Source: Rhodococcus jostii RHA1
Lineage (GTDB): Bacteria; Actinomycetota; Actinomycetes; Mycobacteriales; Mycobacteriaceae
DNA length: 64,000 nucleotides
NCBI RefSeq assembly: GCF_000014565.1
Contig: NC_008268.1
Span: 3,534,001 to 3,598,000 of the forward strand
Direction: 5' to 3'
Shown: one piece after another, positions 61,601 to 64,000 of the stretch
How positions within the stretch are numbered: position 1 is the first letter of the stretch
Layout: each line of letters begins with the position of its first letter
Notes under the pieces: generated by a model
Databases searched by the model: none
What the model saw: only the letters and a program-made list of their open reading frames with translations
What the model was told of the DNA's origin: nothing
Position numbers and translations under genes: made by a program

Positions 61601-61828
61601 TTATCGAGCAGTCAAGCTGCGGCGCAACGCAGCCCGGGCGCCGATCACGGAGAGCAGACCGAGGGTCGCAACTGTGAACGACGTCGTGGCGGCCACGGCA
61701 ACCGACAGCATGGTGATCGCCGCGAGGTCGAGAACACGCCGGACGCCGGGGAGTTCCACCAGGGAGGGGTGCCCGGCGTGGACGGGAGCTGTATCGATAG
61801 GCGACGGAGTTGCACCGTCAACGAACAA
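61601..61828 (-). CDS. probable small membrane protein, start uncertain
   Basis: The C-terminal part LAAITMLSVAVAATTSFTVA to SVIGARAALRRSLTAR reads as one or two membrane helices and a basic tail. TTG 61828 gives 75 residues; the frame is open further upstream but that sequence looks non-coding and overlaps the next gene. No Shine-Dalgarno is visible for any start. It lies 14 bases before the 83-residue gene. Confidence 0.4.
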   Translation of the reverse strand: MFVDGATPSPIDTAPVHAGHPSLVELPGVRRVLDLAAITMLSVAVAATTSFTVATLGLLSVIGARAALRRSLTAR

Positions 61829-61976
61829 GGGGGAGAACAAATCTGACAAGATCTTGATCCAACTGTCTGGGGCGCGGACGCTCCTCGGACGAAGGGTGCC
61901 GCGGAGTCGATCGACCAACGACGCGGCGCGGAGGTCCGGCAGATGTGGCGCCGGAACCCCCGCGCTACGAGAAGGA

Positions 61977-62300
61977 CTAGACGCCCGTGTGCCGATCGGT
62001 GTCCGTGTAGTGCTCGCGGCTACCCGACTTGGCAATGCCCCGGCTGACGATGTAGGCGATCGTCAGAATGACGATGTAGAACCAGGCGCGGTCCGCCCGG
62101 AAATAGTCCTCGTGTGCGTCGGTCGTCTGCACCAGATACGAGGCGATGAGGACACCGATGACTGCGGCGATGTAGACGAAGAACTCGGTGGTCTTGAACG
62201 CGGCCTTCGTCTCGGTGCTGCGGCGCTGATCGAGCTGAACGCGCGGACCGGAAGCTACGGCGCCGGTGTTGCTGTGGGTGACAGGATTAGGGGAGGTCAT
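61977..62300 (-). CDS. two-helix membrane protein heading the coiled-coil/CsbD run
   Basis: A 107-residue protein from ATG 62300 (AAGGAG 7 bases upstream). Helices at about 40-60 (FFVYIAAVIGVLIASYLV) and 74-90 (WFYIVILTIAYIVSRGIA) with KSGSREHYTD tail. I have seen similar hypothetical proteins in rhodococci; function unknown. It is divergent from the TetR at 62531. Confidence 0.7.
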   Translation of the reverse strand: MTSPNPVTHSNTGAVASGPRVQLDQRRSTETKAAFKTTEFFVYIAAVIGVLIASYLVQTTDAHEDYFRADRAWFYIVILTIAYIVSRGIAKSGSREHYTDTDRHTGV

Positions 62301-62435
62301 GGATGACTCCTTCAACGGGGTGCCCGGTATTGCAGATTCGGGTCACCATGTACGTCTCCTCGAATGAGGTGGACGTTGGTGAGCGCGACCCTCTGCTGGA
62401 GCGAACCCATACAACGCAAGTATACCCATTAGTAA

Positions 62436-62459
62436 CTACAGTGCAAGTGTACGGTGTAG
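62436..62459. promoter_or_regulatory. probable TetR operator CTACA-14-TGTAG with direct repeats
   Basis: The inverted repeat lies about 70 bases before the TetR start. Two direct repeats, GCAAGTATAC (62417-62426) and GCAAGTGTAC (62443-62452), overlap it. CTACAGTG is shared with the operator of the paralogous TetR. Confidence 0.5.
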
Positions 62460-62530
62460 ATAAGGGCTGCATAAGACGCGATCCGGCGTGGACGCGTCTC
62501 TTATGGTCGGTCTTGCATGAGGAGGCAGTG

Positions 62531-63265
62531 ATGAGTGCGCGCACGGACTCGGACGAGTCGAATACCCCGAAGGACCGTCCCCGGATGCGAACTCGTCTGA
62601 CCCGCTTGACCACCGAGCAGGTGCTGGCCACCGCCCTCGAGATCGTCGACCGCGAGAGCGTCGATGCCCTCTCGATGCGCCGGTTGGCGCAGGCACTCGA
62701 CCGGGACGCGATGAGTGTGTACCGCTACGCGGAGAACAAGGCCGCACTTCTCGACGGTGTCGTCGAACTGGTACTCCGGGAACTCGTCATCGACCCGGAC
62801 GCGCAGGACTGGACGCAGGAATTGCGGTTACTTGCCCACCGCTACCGTGACCTCGCACTCGCGCACCCCAATGTCGTTCCACTACTGGTGACCCGCCCCC
62901 TCGCGACACCACTGGGCTTACGACCCCTGGGCACGCTGCGTCCGCTCGAGGACTTCCTCGAACTGCTCATCCGGGCCGGCTTCTCCCCACCGATTGCGTT
63001 GCGCTCCTACCGGCTGTTCTTCGGATTCCTGCAAGGGCACATTCTCGACGAACTCCAGGAACTGATCGAGGACCCAGAAGAGTCGGAGGATGTTCTCCGG
63101 CTCGGACTGCACCGCCTGCCGCGCAGCAAATTCCCCCGGTTACGCTCTCTCGCTTCCGAACTCGCCGACTACGACGGTGCGCAACTTCTCGACGAGGGCC
63201 TCGATGTCACCATCGGCGGCCTCGAGACCCTCTTCCAGACCACCACCTCCGCAACCGGCACATGA
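62531..63265 (+). CDS. TetR-family regulator, paralogue of the one at 1.4 kb
   Basis: A 244-residue regulator from ATG 62531 with GAGGAGG upstream. HTH around 29-75 (LTTEQVLATALEIVD, LSMRRLAQALDRDAMSVYR). C-terminal TetR_C domain with VVPLLVTRPLATPLGLRPLG and EDVLRLGLHRLP, nearly identical to the 1400-2107 protein, and more than half of all residues match. It is divergent from the membrane/coiled-coil/CsbD run, and probably represses it. Confidence 0.88.
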   Translation: MSARTDSDESNTPKDRPRMRTRLTRLTTEQVLATALEIVDRESVDALSMRRLAQALDRDAMSVYRYAENKAALLDGVVELVLRELVIDPDAQDWTQELRLLAHRYRDLALAHPNVVPLLVTRPLATPLGLRPLGTLRPLEDFLELLIRAGFSPPIALRSYRLFFGFLQGHILDELQELIEDPEESEDVLRLGLHRLPRSKFPRLRSLASELADYDGAQLLDEGLDVTIGGLETLFQTTTSATGT

Positions 63266-63268
63266 TCG

Positions 63269-63308
63269 GGCCCCGGCGATCCTTCCGCGTGTAACGACGC
63301 CCGGGGCC
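63269..63308. terminator. GGCCCCGG stem-loop after the TetR gene
   Basis: GGCCCCGG (63269-63276) pairs with CCGGGGCC (63301-63308), 24-base loop, starting 3 bases after the stop. The long loop makes it only a moderate candidate. Confidence 0.4.
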
Positions 63309-63322
63309 GGGCACTCTCGAAT

Positions 63323-63811
63323 ATGGGATCGAACGCACGCCGCCCCATCAGCTCGTCGGCCGCGACTCTCGGCGGTCGGCTGGTGCAGCTGGTCGGTGAT
63401 CGCGACGCCGCCGGGTTCTCGTTCGAGGTATCCCGAGTATGCACCGAACCGCACCCCGTCGGAGAGCGGCCGGAATACGGCGATGTGATTGCGTGGGTTG
63501 TCGATGCCATCGTCGGCGTGGTCATCGCGCGCCTGGGCGCCGCGGGCCCAGGGGAGAGGTTCGTTCTCGACCTGCGCTTCGCGGACGGCGGGTACGTCGA
63601 CGTCGACGCCCTGCCGGCATCGGCACGCTGGGTGCTGCGGACGGTGTCGGCCTTTCTCGCCGAGGATCACGCCGAGGTGGAGCGGTCGCTTGCCGACGAG
63701 CAACAATTCGACCTCACCATGCGCGCGGAAACCCTGGCCGACGCGGTCATCTGGCTCGACTTCGTCCTCGATGTCGACCTCCCCGATCCACCCGACGTCA
63801 CCACCGCATAG
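63323..63811 (+). CDS. hypothetical protein
   Basis: A 162-residue soluble protein with no recognised domain. A hydrophobic stretch VIAWVVDAIVGVVIARLG (about 55-72) may be a buried helix rather than a membrane segment; the C-terminal third is acidic. No Shine-Dalgarno is seen at ATG 63323. Confidence 0.45.
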   Translation: MGSNARRPISSSAATLGGRLVQLVGDRDAAGFSFEVSRVCTEPHPVGERPEYGDVIAWVVDAIVGVVIARLGAAGPGERFVLDLRFADGGYVDVDALPASARWVLRTVSAFLAEDHAEVERSLADEQQFDLTMRAETLADAVIWLDFVLDVDLPDPPDVTTA

Positions 63812-63872
63812 GGAGAGTTTCCTGTGCGGAAAGCAGTTCCTGCGGGTCTCGGTCCAGGTTCAGGTCTGCCGG

Positions 63873-64000
63873 TCAGGCCGGGTGGTCCGCCTGTTCGTCG
63901 GGGTATTCGTGTGCGGTCAGGAGCAGGTGGTCGAACCGGGCGCGAAACGACGCCGGGAGGGTCGCCTCGGCGGCGAGGGCCCCGACGAAGCGCTCGGCCA
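63873..64000 (-). CDS. C-terminal end of a gene running off the right edge
   Basis: The minus-strand frame ends at a TGA (63873-63875) and is open to the edge (about 41 codons), reading AERFVGALAAEATLPASFRA and ending DEQADHPA. Codon use is strongly GC3-biased like its neighbours. Product not identifiable. Confidence 0.5.
   Translation of the reverse strand, partial: AERFVGALAAEATLPASFRARFDHLLLTAHEYPDEQADHPA

Overview
The window is a 64 kb chromosomal stretch of a high-GC mycolic-acid actinomycete, most likely a Rhodococcus of the opacus/jostii/wratislaviensis type. The reasons are very high GC in coding and spacer DNA, WhiB3-like and WhiB4-like proteins, a PknK-type kinase/ATPase/LuxR regulator present twice, 'IF2-like' MNILT coiled-coil proteins with CsbD proteins, many CoA-thioester catabolic genes each with its own local regulator, and several GTG starts. 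I found no tRNA, rRNA, CRISPR array, phage or plasmid replication module.

Layout. 0-4.3 kb: CG0192-like protein, flavin/PNPOx-fold protein, a TetR regulator divergent from CsbD, a small DUF6131 membrane protein and an acyl desaturase; then a WhiB3-like gene. 4.5-8.9 kb: an acyl-CoA dehydrogenase facing a CaiB CoA-transferase/hydrolase operon plus LysR; the two outer promoters carry the same bracketing GTACA operator. 9-17.9 kb: an MHS-family permease, two-component system and TAXI solute-binding lipoprotein in one direction, divergent from a two-subunit ThDP decarboxylase and an aldehyde dehydrogenase that is cut by an intact IS701-family element with a CTAG duplication. 18-25.9 kb: small secreted proteins, a whiB4-barstar pair, CYTH-CHAD protein, SixA-type phosphatase, APC permease, and a tightly coupled arsR-acr3-arsC operon.

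26-34.6 kb: two large Ser/Thr kinase-STAND ATPase-LuxR regulators flank an epoxide hydrolase and a small secreted protein. Their promoters and kinase domains are close duplicates, but their sensor halves are not. 35.2-36.7 kb: a deletion scar fuses a truncated transporter to a truncated isochorismatase. 36.7-43.2 kb: a sugar isomerase-like gene and a complete branched-chain-type 2-oxoacid dehydrogenase operon (E1a, E1b, E2, E3) divergent from an Lrp/AsnC regulator. 43.3-48.9 kb: MFS permease, TetR, and a CocE esterase-cyclase-FAH operon with a clear palindromic operator. 49-56.2 kb: a GlcD-like oxidase divergent from a GAF/PucR regulator, then TetR and an acyl-CoA dehydrogenase-thiolase-SDR beta-oxidation operon.

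56.5-64 kb: HNH protein, DUF998 membrane protein, then an eight-gene minus-strand run of coiled-coil, CsbD, ferritin-like and small membrane proteins. It is divergent from a TetR that is a close paralogue of the TetR at 1.4 kb. The two TetR/CsbD loci look like two copies of one envelope or stress module, and this is the best candidate for an undescribed system together with the mosaic kinase pair.

Starts were chosen from Shine-Dalgarno sequences, overlaps and family length, and many differ from the longest possible reading frame. Percent identities are estimates by eye.
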